DNA of 26,657 bases from Seminavis robusta (lineage: Eukaryota > Bacillariophyta > Bacillariophyceae > Naviculales > Naviculaceae). The DNA lies in NCBI GenBank assembly GCA_903772945.1, contig CAICTM010001572.1, positions 1 to 26,657 of the forward strand, read 5' to 3'. Numbering within the stretch: the first letter of the stretch is position 1; every line of letters begins with the position of its first letter. The position numbers and the translations under genes are program-made. The notes below the pieces were generated by a model. It saw nothing but the letters and a program-made list of their open reading frames with translations, was not told the origin of the DNA and ran no database searches. Below are positions 1 through 9,101 of the stretch, piece by piece.

Positions 1-788
1 AAAAGAGAGAGATGTACCTGGCAGATCACGTTGAAAAGTTGGATGAAGTTCTCTCGAAGGCTTCGAAAGCCGGACTTTTAAGATCAATGCTACCATGTCC
101 TTCTCGCAGTAGGAGAACTTGAATAACTTAGGTTACTGATTACTCGAGAAGGGATCCAACCTATAACCAAGAAAATAGACGCGATCCAGAATATCGTCCT
201 CCTACTAACAGAAAAGAACTCCGTAGATTCATTGGACTAGAACCTACTATCGAGACATGTGGATAGAACGATCACATGTACTGGCTCCAACTCGCTTCAT
301 TGACTTCCAAAACAACGAAGTGGAAATGGGAAGCAGAACACGACAAGCCTTTAGCCAGATGGAAGAAGATCATCAGCAAAGAAACCTTGCTCGCCTACCC
401 TGACTTCAACGATACATTCGTTATCACATACGGATGCGAGTGATACTCAATAGGTGCAGTAATTTCCCAGAAGGGAAAACCTATCGCGTTCTACAGCAGG
501 AAGCTCAACCCTGCTCAGACACGCTACAACGTTACCGAGAAGGAACTTCTCAGTATCTTAGAAACTCTGAAAGAGTCCGTAACATTCTTCTAGGACAGAA
601 GATTGTTGTACATATGGACCACAAGAATCTTACATGTAAGAACTTCAATACCGATCGCGTAATGCGATGGCGCTTATTCTGGAAGAATACGCCCTGAACT
701 ACGGTACATCAGGGCGAACAGAACATCGTGCTGATGCGTTGTCGAGACTTAACATAACATCTCCAACAACGACGGTTCTTCAGAACAA
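1..788 (+). pseudogene. Ty3/gypsy pol fragment: C-terminal reverse transcriptase and RNase H, frame-broken
   Basis: The three plus-strand frames together spell the end of a Ty3/gypsy reverse transcriptase followed by RNase H. Visible pieces are DHVEKLDEVLSKASKAGL, KELRRFIGL, a KPIAFYSRKLNPAQTRY segment, TEKELLSIL, the DHKNLTCKNF segment and a closing DALSRLNI. In this family these correspond to the RT thumb/connection and to the RNase H acidic residues (TDAS-like, E of TEKEL, D of DHKNL, D of DALSR). The frame changes several times through apparent single-base losses, for example near 451, 709 and 788. The 5' LTR, gag, protease and RT core would lie left of the window. It joins the integrase immediately downstream. 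It is either decayed or its frameshifts are assembly errors. Confidence 0.85.
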
Positions 789-2021
789 ATGGACGCCAGC
801 GAGATCGCTGAGCTCATGGCTGCAGACGAAGAGGACTTCCCTAGCGAGTTCCCTCTCTCGTTCCCCGAGATCGAACATCGTCAGAAAGACGACAACGATA
901 TCAAGAAACTCCTCAGGGACAAGCCAAACGACTACAAGAAGCAATCTTTCCCCAGAGGGGATAAGTCTTACGACTTAGTAGTTAAGGACGATAAAATCGT
1001 CGTACCTAAAACTATGCAGAAGAAGCTAGTCGAATGGTACCATGGTGTACTGATGCATCCTGGCGAGACTCGCACAGAACTGACCATCAGCCAACACTAC
1101 ACCTGGAAAGGACTGCGCAAGACTGTACAGGCCGTATGTCAGCGTTGCCAGAGCTGCCAGATGAACAAACCCAAGACGCGTAAGCTGGGATTGATGCCTC
1201 CAAAGACTTGCGAGGAGATCCCTTGGGAAAGACTATGTATTGACCTGATAGGTCCCTACAACGTCGGGGATCCTAAGAAAAAGAATTCCTGCACACTTCA
1301 TTGCTTGACAATGATTGATCCCGTAACCGGATGGTTCGAGATTGCAGAGATCTGCTCCAAGGCAGCAGACGAAGTAGCCATCGTCCTAGAACAAACGTGG
1401 CTTACTCGGTATCCATGGCCTGCTGAGGTTATCATGGATAGAGGACGTGAGTTCCGCGCAGAGGTCGAAAAGACTCTCCGGGATGAATATGGACTTCGTC
1501 GCAAGTTCATCACTACGCGTAACCCTCAAGCCAACTCTATGGTCGAGCGTGCTCATCAGACCATACGCAACTTGATCGCTGTTCAAAACATCAAGTGCCA
1601 AGACGACCTCGTGAATGGATCCTGGGATGGAGTCCTCACGGCGGTTCGCTTTGCAATGAATGCCACGATTCATACCACCTTGCGTGCAACGCCCGCGCAG
1701 CTCGTGTTCAATCGTGACGCGATTCACAACGTCCGGTTCGAAGCCAACTGGAAGTACATCAAGGAACGTCGCCAACGACTAATCCAACAAAACAACGATA
1801 GGGAAAACGCGACGCGTGTCCCTCATCAATACAATGTCAACGATACCGTGATGATTCAACAGTATCAGCACCGCAAGTACGGTCAGCCAAAGTACAAAGG
1901 TCCTTACACTATAGACCGAGTCAATGACAATAGCACTATACGGCTCCGACATGCTACCGCCAATGGCGGCACAGTCTACCAGACTTGGAACATAAGGTAT
2001 ATACACCCATACAAGGCCTGA
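789..2021 (+). CDS. Ty3/gypsy integrase (C-terminal part of pol)
   Basis: This is a 410-aa open frame encoding a retrotransposon integrase, which inserts element cDNA into chromosomes. Residues 85-120 hold the HHCC zinc finger (H85, H90, C117, C120). The catalytic core follows, with D152 in CIDLIGPY, D217 in IMDRGREF and E253 in MVERAHQ. The D217-E253 spacing is exactly 35 residues, as expected of retroviral-type D,D35E integrases. Near the end, KYKGPYTIDRV is the GPY/F module typical of Ty3/gypsy integrases. No chromodomain follows. The methionine at 789 is probably not a true start: the RNase H frame upstream runs into it after one apparent A loss (AAAA to AAA), so this is the tail of a pol polyprotein. 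The catalytic residues are intact. Confidence 0.93.
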   Translation: MDASEIAELMAADEEDFPSEFPLSFPEIEHRQKDDNDIKKLLRDKPNDYKKQSFPRGDKSYDLVVKDDKIVVPKTMQKKLVEWYHGVLMHPGETRTELTISQHYTWKGLRKTVQAVCQRCQSCQMNKPKTRKLGLMPPKTCEEIPWERLCIDLIGPYNVGDPKKKNSCTLHCLTMIDPVTGWFEIAEICSKAADEVAIVLEQTWLTRYPWPAEVIMDRGREFRAEVEKTLRDEYGLRRKFITTRNPQANSMVERAHQTIRNLIAVQNIKCQDDLVNGSWDGVLTAVRFAMNATIHTTLRATPAQLVFNRDAIHNVRFEANWKYIKERRQRLIQQNNDRENATRVPHQYNVNDTVMIQQYQHRKYGQPKYKGPYTIDRVNDNSTIRLRHATANGGTVYQTWNIRYIHPYKA

Positions 2022-2143
2022 TCCCCTTGTAGGATTGCCATCGTGCGACGCACATGTCTACATCCAAATCTCATGAGAGTGCCCCGCACTTTAAATCATA
2101 TGTTCTCCTTGTCCGACTGCTGTCGCGCCTTCTGTGACCCTTG

Positions 2144-2155
2144 TCAGGGGGCGAA
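2144..2155 (+). promoter_or_regulatory. polypurine tract of the gypsy element
   Basis: The sequence TCAGGGGGCGAA directly precedes a TG dinucleotide about 120 bp after the integrase stop. In LTR retrotransposons a G-rich tract at this position primes plus-strand DNA synthesis and marks the 3' LTR boundary. The call rests on position and composition. Confidence 0.6.
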
Positions 2156-2546
2156 TGCAATACACGGCTCTTAGCCTTATTCGCGACTCGATCCTAGATA
2201 GGGTTTGAGTTCGACTCATGACTGAGTCTCTCGTGAATAGTCATTTGAGACAGGGTTCTCAATGACCGCTCTAGTCATACTAGGTTGATGATGAAACATC
2301 GCTCTAGATATTTAGCCAGCGTGGAGTACTTCCACGCTACTAGATCCATGCTAGACGAATCTTCCACGTGTTCCGTTTTAGGATCGTGGAGATACGTAGG
2401 GTTACTACCGCAACCTACTCTATCACACTTTATAGTCTCCCGCGGGAGACCAGATCTACGATCCCTTGATGATGATCTCTCTCGTTGATTAGTTTTCATA
2501 GCTTTCTAATCTCTCTCATAACTTCCATTCTCTCAAACTCAAAACA
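2156..2546 (+). repeat. 3' LTR of the Ty3/gypsy element (right end approximate)
   Basis: The proposed LTR starts TGCAATACACGG right after the polypurine tract and is taken to end near AAAACA at 2546; an end at TTTACA (2562) is also possible. The partner LTR lies outside the window, so neither boundary can be proved by comparison. A TATA-like ACTTTATAG at about 2428 and the palindrome CTCCCGCGGGAG at about 2438 would fit the U3/R region. The unrelated minus-strand gene ends only about 25 bp beyond, so the element sits right against that gene's 3' end. Confidence 0.6.
2318..2338. repeat. perfect hairpin inside the gypsy LTR
   Basis: AGCGTGGA and TCCACGCT form an 8-bp perfect stem around GTACT. 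It lies upstream of the TATA-like sequence in the putative U3. It could be a protein-binding palindrome or an RNA stem; nothing further can be said. Confidence 0.5.
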
Positions 2547-2570
2547 CTCGAAAGATCTTTACACTAGCTT

Positions 2571-3317
2571 TTAGCGTAGTGCAGAAACAACCTTTGTTGT
2601 GAGTTTTCCCACAGAAGTGACTTTGGATCGAACGTCCGAAAGTTCCATTGTTGTACTGGTGTGTGCATCCATCATCTTCCTCCAAGATGTTCCCGGAATG
2701 GCAATCTGAGTGTTCTTGCAAATTTCTTCTGCTCTGGCTGATGTTCTGCGATGACGTCCTGTCGGAGGGGCATTGAAAACTGCTGCAGATTCCTTTGTAG
2801 CAAACAAGCTGTCATCCGAGTCCGTATCCGATTCAAGCAAAGCCTGCTGCACTTGTGATGCCTTCTTGGGGTCCTTCCAATCAGAGAGGATGGGCTTGTA
2901 GCCAGCCGGAGGAGCCACAATCTCAACTTCATCATCAGACTCTTCCTTCGGCAATGGCTTCGGTGGGATCTTCTTGGTTGTAACAACCGGAGTCTTCTTG
3001 CACTTGGACTTGTTCTGGTTGGCATTGTTTTTCCAAGAGTTGGACGTTGACATGGCGACTTTGTTGGGCTTACGTTTCTTGGTGCTGGTCATGCTGTTCC
3101 AGACAACATCAGAAAAAAAGCCCCCCTTGTCATTGCCGAAGGCCTCGCTGAATTTGCGCTTTTGCCGTTCTCCAGTTTCTTTGCTGGTGGAGTCACGACG
3201 TTGGTTAGATACAAACTTGGGAGTTGGAATGAAGTACCCTTCGGTAGAGTTCATGACTGGGGGGCGTTTGGTTTCTTCATCGTCCGTGGCATAAGCCCTG
3301 TCGTCTTTGCGCGACAT
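2571..3317 (-). CDS. unknown lysine/serine-rich, acidic-patch protein
   Basis: The frame is open from 3491, but I choose the methionine at 3317 (MSRKDDRAYATDDEE), giving about 248 aa. The N-terminal 58 residues of the longer version look like translated leader. The protein is hydrophilic and probably disordered. It has basic clusters (STKKRKPNK, KSKCKKTP), an EESDDEVEIVAPP segment in which a V-x-I-V core follows acidic residues as in SUMO-interacting motifs, and an SDTDSDDSLF acidic stretch. The KKRKP cluster could be a nuclear localisation signal. No enzymatic domain is recognised. The stop lies about 25 bp from the gypsy LTR, so insertion could have replaced the natural end. A host nuclear protein is the best guess; it could also belong to a transposon. 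Confidence 0.55.
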   Translation of the reverse strand: MSRKDDRAYATDDEETKRPPVMNSTEGYFIPTPKFVSNQRRDSTSKETGERQKRKFSEAFGNDKGGFFSDVVWNSMTSTKKRKPNKVAMSTSNSWKNNANQNKSKCKKTPVVTTKKIPPKPLPKEESDDEVEIVAPPAGYKPILSDWKDPKKASQVQQALLESDTDSDDSLFATKESAAVFNAPPTGRHRRTSARAEEICKNTQIAIPGTSWRKMMDAHTSTTMELSDVRSKVTSVGKLTTKVVSALR

Positions 3318-3961
3318 GGTTGGTGTTGGTATCCTCTGGTCAAAAGGAGCTGACCAGAAAAATGAGAGAAAGAAGTGACAATCAACCTTTGCTGAGCCAA
3401 GAGGCAGGGTCGCAGTTTCCCAGTAGAGTGAGTACGGTGGTCTACTGGGGCTCATGTCAGAGGGAGTGCAGTGGGTTCCGTGAGGGTCCAAGTCAGATGC
3501 ACAAGATGGGTTTGGTGAGGGGCAACCGACTAGTTGAGTGCTTCCAAGGCAAGGTTGATTGCACGTGAGGCAATGCCGGTGTTGGAGGCAGGTTTCGGTG
3601 TTGGAGGCAGTTTTCAGTTCGTGAAGGAACGGCTAGTTGAGCGATGTTCCTGCATTGTCTGGCGTGATAGATACCATGCCAGGGTAGAGTGATACGTAGA
3701 GCCAATGGAGAGATGCTAGGGTGTATTAGATCGGGGGTAGTATTAAGAAGATTCTAGACTGTTTATCTATCTACGTGTTCGTCATGTTGGCTGTTTGTGA
3801 TCATTGGTCTCTGTATGGCTTCCTCTGTACGTTCCGTATGATCATGTGTAGCAGTACGTAGAATGCAAAAAGATACCTTTTTCCTCTTTCCTGCAAGAGA
3901 AGGAACTCCCCATCGGTCAGCCACTATTTTTGGTTCCTTCACATACCAAAAAGCTGAAAAG
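3318..3961. other. intergenic stretch between the unknown gene and the Merlin transposase
   Basis: It would hold the divergent promoters of both neighbours. The only clear structure is a short direct duplication at 3577-3610. A methionine in frame with the transposase exists at 3863, but the segment before 3962 does not resemble the family. A search for Merlin terminal inverted repeats here, compared with 9623-10020, found none. Confidence 0.4.
3577..3610. repeat. two-copy direct repeat, 15-bp unit, 19-bp period
   Basis: CGGTGTTGGAGGCAG occurs at 3577 and 3596 with four bases between. It is probably a local replication-slippage duplication. Confidence 0.7.
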
Positions 3962-4609
3962 ATGGATCCCGTGGAGAGAGCTCTCAACCATGACAGTACA
4001 TCCAAGGACTACATGAGCGTGCTCACCAACACCAACAGCAAGGAGGGTGTCCCCACAATGGATGCAATCAATTTTCTATTCCGTACTGAGCAATCTACTG
4101 CCCAATTCCTAGTTGACGAGTGCATCATCTCTGTTCCCACGTTTTGTCCCCTGTGTGATGGGGCATTGGCTCCACCGAATAGGGACCAGTGCGTCAGGTG
4201 CAGATGTCGCTCCTGCAAAAGGGATAATGACAACAAAGAACGGTCCCAATCTATCTACTATGGGACTTTCTTTGCTGATCACCGTGGTGGCAAGAGACAT
4301 CTAATGAAGTTTCTTTACTATTGGTTAACTGGTGCTACATCCAAACAGATTGCCACCTACACGGGCTGGTCAAAAACGAAAGTGAACCAGTGGACAACGT
4401 ACGTGCATCAGTTGGTTTGCGCTGTTGTGCTGAGCGAGGATGGACAGATTGGAGGAGAAGGAGTGGTCGTGGAGATAGATGAGAGCAAGTTTGGAAAGAG
4501 GAAGTACCACCGCGGGCACAGGGTTGAAGGTGTGTGGGTGTTTGGTGGTGTGGAGTTGACAGGCGAGAGGAAGATGTTTGCTGTAACAGTGGAGAATAGG
4601 GATAGCAAC
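3962..4609 (+). pseudogene. Merlin (IS1595-like) transposase, 5' part, interrupted by LTR-element insertion
   Basis: Start chosen at MDPVERALNHDS (3962, context AAAAGATGG). Residues 62-85 form a Cys cluster (FCPLC at 61-65, CVRC at 77-80, then C82 and C85) matching the zinc ribbon of IS1595-type transposases. A helix-turn-helix-like stretch follows (GATSKQIATYTGWSKTKVNQ). The ISXO2/IS1595 DDE core then starts with VVVEIDESKFGKRK (first catalytic D173) and VEGVWVFGGVE. The frame stops just after 4609, at codon 216, where the LTR element begins. The same frame resumes exactly at 9102 with the second D and the E. Merlin is the eukaryotic branch of this transposase family. The gene was apparently intact until the insertion. 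Confidence 0.93.
4605..4609 (+). repeat. left target site duplication GCAAC
   Basis: GCAAC directly precedes the left LTR and recurs directly after the right LTR at 9097. Removing the insert plus one copy restores the transposase reading frame. A 4-bp reading (CAAC) is equally compatible because the LTR may end in G or GG. Confidence 0.9.
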
Positions 4610-5139
4610 CGATAAAGTCTAGGAGCGAGAGCTCTGGATCCCGTCAGAGATAGCTCCAACAGCTATGCTGGCCTACAGCTCCAGCACCCGCAGCTGGCTT
4701 ATCTCCAGCAAAGCAGCAAGAAAGGATCGTCCTTTCTACCATAGTTAAGAAAATAGTACGAAAGATTGAGACCGATCCTGATTAGCTTGTAGCCCCTTTG
4801 ATACCGCAGCAGTTGATACCAATCCTGTTGAGGCCGGGCAGAAGCAGTAGGAGGTAGCAGATAGTACTGTTCCCAGACTGCCACTGCACGATTGAATAAC
4901 GAAGGCCCCAGCTCCTGAGGAGAGCTGGCCCAAAAGGGTCCAGCAGAGAGCTCTGCTGGCCCTCCTGTCTGACTGACAGGACCAAGTCCTTGGTTTGGTG
5001 CCTACTGGAGGTGTTGGATACTCCTGAGGCACGACAAGGCTCCCTGAACTGCCTGACTACCGCTGTCCCTGAGGAAGGGTTTCAGCGAGATCCAGTCCAC
5101 TACTTGAGTATTGGAACTGAACCTTCAAGAAACTTATTG
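4610..5139 (+). repeat. left LTR (530 bp)
   Basis: It is identical to 8576-9096 apart from one clear substitution (CAGAAG/CGGAAG) and about eight 1-2 base indels, all in the first 320 bp. The last 200 bp or so are identical. It starts CGATAAAGTC and ends ACTTATTG. It is dense in short hairpins (for example AGAAAGGA/TCCTTTCT at 4719-4737) and holds a direct repeat TTGATACC 15 bp apart at about 4797. Confidence 0.93.
4908..4994. repeat. four consecutive perfect hairpins in the left LTR
   Basis: CCAGCTC/GAGCTGG (4908-4928), CCAGCAGAG/CTCTGCTGG (4940-4959), CCTGTC/GACAGG (4964-4980) and ACCAAG/CTTGGT (4981-4994) follow one another with 0-11 bp between them. The right LTR conserves all four. Such packing would fold into an ordered RNA in the R/U5 part of the transcript. 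A role in packaging, dimerisation or polyadenylation is inference. Confidence 0.7.
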
Positions 5140-5150
5140 GATTAACAGTC
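5140..5150 (+). promoter_or_regulatory. candidate primer binding site complementary to a tRNA-Asn anticodon arm
   Basis: GATTAACAGTC abuts the left LTR. Its reverse complement GACTGTTAATC equals the anticodon stem-loop of Asn(GUU) tRNAs such as those of yeast and E. coli, with the 3' end at tRNA position 39/40. No match to a tRNA 3' acceptor end (TGG...) with known primers is evident. Drosophila copia is primed by a 5' half of initiator tRNA-Met cut near position 39, so half-tRNA priming has precedent. The match is short and the host tRNA sequence is not visible here. Confidence 0.4.
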
Positions 5151-6535
5151 AGCATAGAATTCAGGCAGTTTTCAGGGAAGAAGAGACCTCCTTGACGAGA
5201 AAAGGATCTCTTCGAAATACAACAATCAGTGCTACAGCTACAGTTGGATTCATTGGATTTCATCGGGATTTGAAGTGCACTTCGAAGCCTACATTCGAAG
5301 TCCCAAGTCAACAACCTTCTGATCGATTTTGATAGTTCCAGCTATCACCACAGTGACAGGAAGCTTTGACTTGGCCATCTTCCAATCTACAACCCCACCA
5401 CAAAGCCCATTGCCGTCCCACAAGGACCTAGATTCCCACCATCTTGACAACGTCGCCATTGACTTGAGGTACCGTACCGCACCGAAGAGAGGAAAAGCAG
5501 CCAATTCACTCGAAAGAAGAAGCAGTTCGTCTACTGGTCCCGTGTTGGAGTTTCGGAGACTTATTGGCTCGCACCCCTTTTGGCTACTGATACCACGCCT
5601 TTTACGTCCGAAGGAACTTGGCATATCTCTTTTGATAAGGGCATATCACTTTCAGCGAATTACGTGATTTATTGTCGGTGTATTGGCTTATATCTTTCGT
5701 GATTCCACGGAACGCACATCAGGCGTCCGTGCAGTTTTCTATTGTCACGAGTTTCCGTCCTAAACTGGTTTCAAAGCCAAGGAATCTCCAAGAACGCGTT
5801 CCACGAAAGTCGCTCAGCGAATCAGAAGGCCCGTGCAGTTTTCGAAGTTCACCGGATCGTTTCGGTACTTATTGAAAGTGCACTGAGTCAGAATTCAACG
5901 TCACGCGGAACTGTGAAGAATTCCTGATCGATCCTGGATCTCGAAGACTTATACGGCGACGTTCCCCGTACCAGTTCTCCGTTCCGAAAGCAGACACACA
6001 TCACGTAAGCTCGCTGCGCTCACATTTTAAAGGTTTTACGTGGTCGAGTCATTGGATTCGGCACGAAATCGCGATCTTTGGCTCGGTACGAAGAATCCAT
6101 CTTCACGAACTGAGTAACTCGAGAGCTCTCGAGACAACCAAGAGGTCAATTCGCTTGGCTGAAAGTGTTACCAGTGGATCCGCCACCCTTCAATTGGTCA
6201 GTGGGTATCTCACCTTGAATTTTTGGAGCTTCTGTGGGGAGATTCATTGATCCCAGTAAGCTAGCTTCCAGTGAGGCAAAATCTCACAAATCCAAGCCAA
6301 TTCCCAGCACCACGGCAATTCAGGAAACAGGTTCCAGACCCTCTACACTGGCTACCTTATTCAACTACACCTAGATTGAATTTTCCAGGCCCATAGCAAG
6401 GTTCCTGGAGGTCATCTTTGTGGATTCCAGATTACAGTTGAGCCAGCCTTTATTGCACTGCAACAAGAGCTGAGATCCAGTGTTGCCACCAAGTACAGCC
6501 TACACCTCTTCCTGTGACAGACAACAAGAGGCACC
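5151..6535 (+). other. internal leader of the LTR element, no convincing gene
   Basis: This is about 1.4 kb between the primer site and the first ORF. Open frames are short (at most about 112 codons) and look random. A CGTGCAGTTTTC 12-mer occurs twice, near 5729 and 5830. It may be an untranslated leader or remnants of lost coding sequence. Confidence 0.5.
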
Positions 6536-8138
6536 ATGTCTTTCTATGGTTTCTACAGCGATGTGAGCGACCCTTATGCACCTGGCTACTCCGAACGTTG
6601 GTGGCACCACGCCTACCCTGGGCCCCAAGTCCAAAGTAGCTACACCGCATGTGCCCGCCCCACACACCACGATGGAGCTGGCAACAGCAACCTAGCCTAC
6701 TGCCACCGGCATCGAGACACACAGCCACCAGTGTCACCACCAGATGCATACAAATCCGTCTTTGACATTCTTGAGAAGACACCGGCACCACCTGTGTCAA
6801 CAGTGTCCCCACCAGACGCATACACATCACCCTTCGACATCCTTGAGAAGAGGCCGGCACCCATGGCCTGCGGTAGGACCAACCACCAGCTGGGTGATGG
6901 GGAGATTTCAGAGCTGTCTCCTGACAGCTCCAGTTGTCATCCAGATCCCATTTATACCCCAGCCATGGAAGACATGCTGATCCACTTTCAACAGCAACAG
7001 GTCACCGGTGCCCAGCAACTCGACCTCATGAGAGCTGACCACGAAACCTTCAAGCGAAGATGGAAGCTCAGTTCATCGCGTTGAAGGACCAACTGACAAC
7101 TCAACTGGAAGCCTTGGTCATGGTAGCTGCTAGGCCACCTGTCACAGCACCTACACCTGCTTTGACACCACCAGTTCATGGGGAGACCAATGCCACTCCA
7201 CTGTCAGCCATGGCAGTGATGATGGCGTCACAAGCCGACTGGTGACAGCTATTGGTACCCAACGGCTCCACAGCCCAAAGAAGCAGCAGCGCCACAGGGC
7301 TACTCGTTCCAAGCAAGATGCAACTGCTATCCAGCAACGATTGACTGATGCCCTCTTGGCCACCAACACGCTGCCCACCAATGTAGCCACGGCTCATCTC
7401 CCAAGCTAGCTGTGGAGAGTTGCCTGTCACACGACCCATGCGTGTCCACTAGCGACAGCACCAGCTGCCCAGTGCCACACCCTTGAATGCCCTCGCTGGT
7501 GCCCATCCATCGTGTGATGATGGGGAGATTATCAGCTTGCCAGCCCTAGTATCATCCAACCTCTGGGGAGATCTGATGGCAAAACCTCCAGCAAGTAAGC
7601 AACCAGCTTCCAGAGCTGTGCCAACAACATTCCAGTTGCACAACCAAATAGAACCAATGTGGCTCCCACTCTCAGTCAGCTCACAACCAAGAGCACATGA
7701 GAGACCCACACAGGGTGACCCCCAGCAACCTGCTCCAAGGCACAGAGCACCACAAGGGTCCCACCACAACCAACATTGGCAGGAACCTAGTGGTCCATCA
7801 CCTATAGTGGAGGCCCAAGGTTCCCAGACTGTTCCCACGGAACCACCAACCTATGGCACAGCCATGCCAAAGACTGTCCCAATGAGGTGCTTGTCTTGGA
7901 TACTGACCAGCTAGGTCCAACCATCACCAGTCCATTGACAGAGGACCACCAAGCAGATACCTCTGCTCTTGGTGGAATTCATGGGGAGCAACCAAGCAAG
8001 CACCTGCGATCAAGCAGCCTTGGTGTCTCCTACCCAGGAACTGACTACCATGGTTCTCCAGAAGCGTCTGTCACGATGCTTTCTACCCCGAAGCTAGCTA
8101 CCATGGCAACAGTGCTTGGCAATGGCCAATCCCGGTGA
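6536..8138 (+). pseudogene. frame-broken Gag-like or unknown Pro/Gln/Ser-rich ORF of the LTR element
   Basis: Coding-like sequence runs from MSFYGFYSDVSDPY (6536) through four frame segments: frame 2 to about 7060, frame 1 to about 7239, frame 3 to a stop near 7410, then frame 1 from about 7483 and frame 3 from about 7887 to 8138. The N-terminal part has a tandem repeat, PPDAYKSVFDILEK and PPDAYTSPFDILEK, each followed by a proline-rich linker. A glutamine-rich, possibly helical stretch (HFQQQQVTGAQQLDLMRADHE) continues across the first frameshift. The C-terminal part is Pro/Gln/His-rich. No CCHC knuckle, protease or polymerase motif is seen. The position after the leader fits gag. Frame breaks may be decay or small sequencing indels. 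Confidence 0.5.
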
Positions 8139-8567
8139 CGCGTTGGATTTTCCCTAGGCGATCGATTCATGTTCCTGATCATCGAGCCCAAGACCCACAG
8201 CAAGGAACATGATTGCGGGGCAAGAAGGCCGCTCCACTGAGAGCTTGCCCCGCTGAATTGTCCTGTGGCAAAGCCACGATTATTTGTCTACATATGAAAA
8301 AACAAACAAAGCTATGATAGCAACCAGCACCCCCGACACCTACCAGTCTGGCATGCTGATGAAGCACGCAATCCATTTGCGCCTACCTTTGGTCAGCACC
8401 GACCAACCATGCAAGTCCCTCACTTGTGAGATCTCCAATCTTCACATTGTGTTCCACTACAGTCGATGCTGAGTGGCCAGATGTTCTTCATGGGAGAGTT
8501 TGTAGATAGTTAGTTAGTAACAGTCGTATATCGTGGCATTCCCATGAGAGCGGATCCATACGCACTC
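8139..8567 (+). other. 3' internal region of the LTR element, no gene seen
   Basis: It contains only short open frames and leads into the polypurine tract and right LTR. A short inverted repeat GGGGCAAG...CTTGCCCC is visible at about 8216-8252. Confidence 0.4.
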
Positions 8568-8575
8568 GTGGGGAG
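8568..8575 (+). promoter_or_regulatory. polypurine tract of the LTR element
   Basis: GTGGGGAG directly precedes the right LTR, where plus-strand synthesis is primed in LTR retrotransposons. Confidence 0.6.
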
Positions 8576-9096
8576 CGATAAAGTCTAGGAGCGAGAGCTC
8601 TGGATCCCGTCAGAGATAGCTCCAACAGCTATGCTGCCTACAGCTCCAGCACCGCAGCTGGCTTATCTCACAAAGCAGCAAGAAAGGATCGTCCTTTCCC
8701 ATAGTTAAGAAAATAGTACGAAAGATGAGACCGATCCTGATTAGCTTGTAGCCCTTGATACCGCAGCAGTTGATACCAATCCTGTTGAGGCCGGGCGGAA
8801 GCAGTAGGAGTAGCAGATAGTACTGTTCCCAGACTGCCACTGCACGATTGAATAACGAAGGCCCCCAGCTCCTGAGGAGAGCTGGCCCAAAAGGGTCCAG
8901 CAGAGAGCTCTGCTGGCCCTCCTGTCTGACTGACAGGACCAAGTCCTTGGTTTGGTGCCTACTGGAGGTGTTGGATACTCCTGAGGCACGACAAGGCTCC
9001 CTGAACTGCCTGACTACCGCTGTCCCTGAGGAAGGGTTTCAGCGAGATCCAGTCCACTACTTGAGTATTGGAACTGAACCTTCAAGAAACTTATTG
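8576..9096 (+). repeat. right LTR (521 bp)
   Basis: Direct copy of 4610-5139. It differs mostly by losses such as GG to G, CCC to CC, TT to T, CCCCTTT to CCCTT, one gain of C, and a single substitution. The net length difference of 9 bp is fully explained by these. It is followed by the second GCAAC. Confidence 0.93.
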
Positions 9097-9101
9097 GCAA
9101 C
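9097..9101 (+). repeat. right target site duplication GCAAC
   Basis: It matches 4605-4609 and fixes the insertion point inside the transposase gene. Confidence 0.9.

Larger units (their letters stand above)
4610..9096 (+). mobile_element. non-autonomous LTR retrotransposon inserted in the Merlin transposase
   Basis: This 4,487-bp element has two direct terminal repeats (530 and 521 bp) and a 5-bp target duplication. A primer-site candidate lies right after the left LTR, and a purine tract (GTGGGGAG) right before the right LTR. The internal region is about 3.4 kb. It shows no reverse transcriptase, RNase H, integrase or protease motif in any frame, only one frame-broken proline/glutamine-rich ORF. 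This matches LARD/TRIM-like non-autonomous retrotransposons, which need enzymes from another element. LTR ends are CGATAA...TTATTG, a near-inverted pair but not the usual TG...CA. The LTRs are almost free of substitutions, which suggests recent insertion. Confidence 0.92.

Noticed and set aside
6450..7838. Minus-strand frames opposite the LTR element's internal ORF
   Set aside because: Tryptophan/cysteine-rich translations typical of the antisense of a proline/threonine-rich coding strand.
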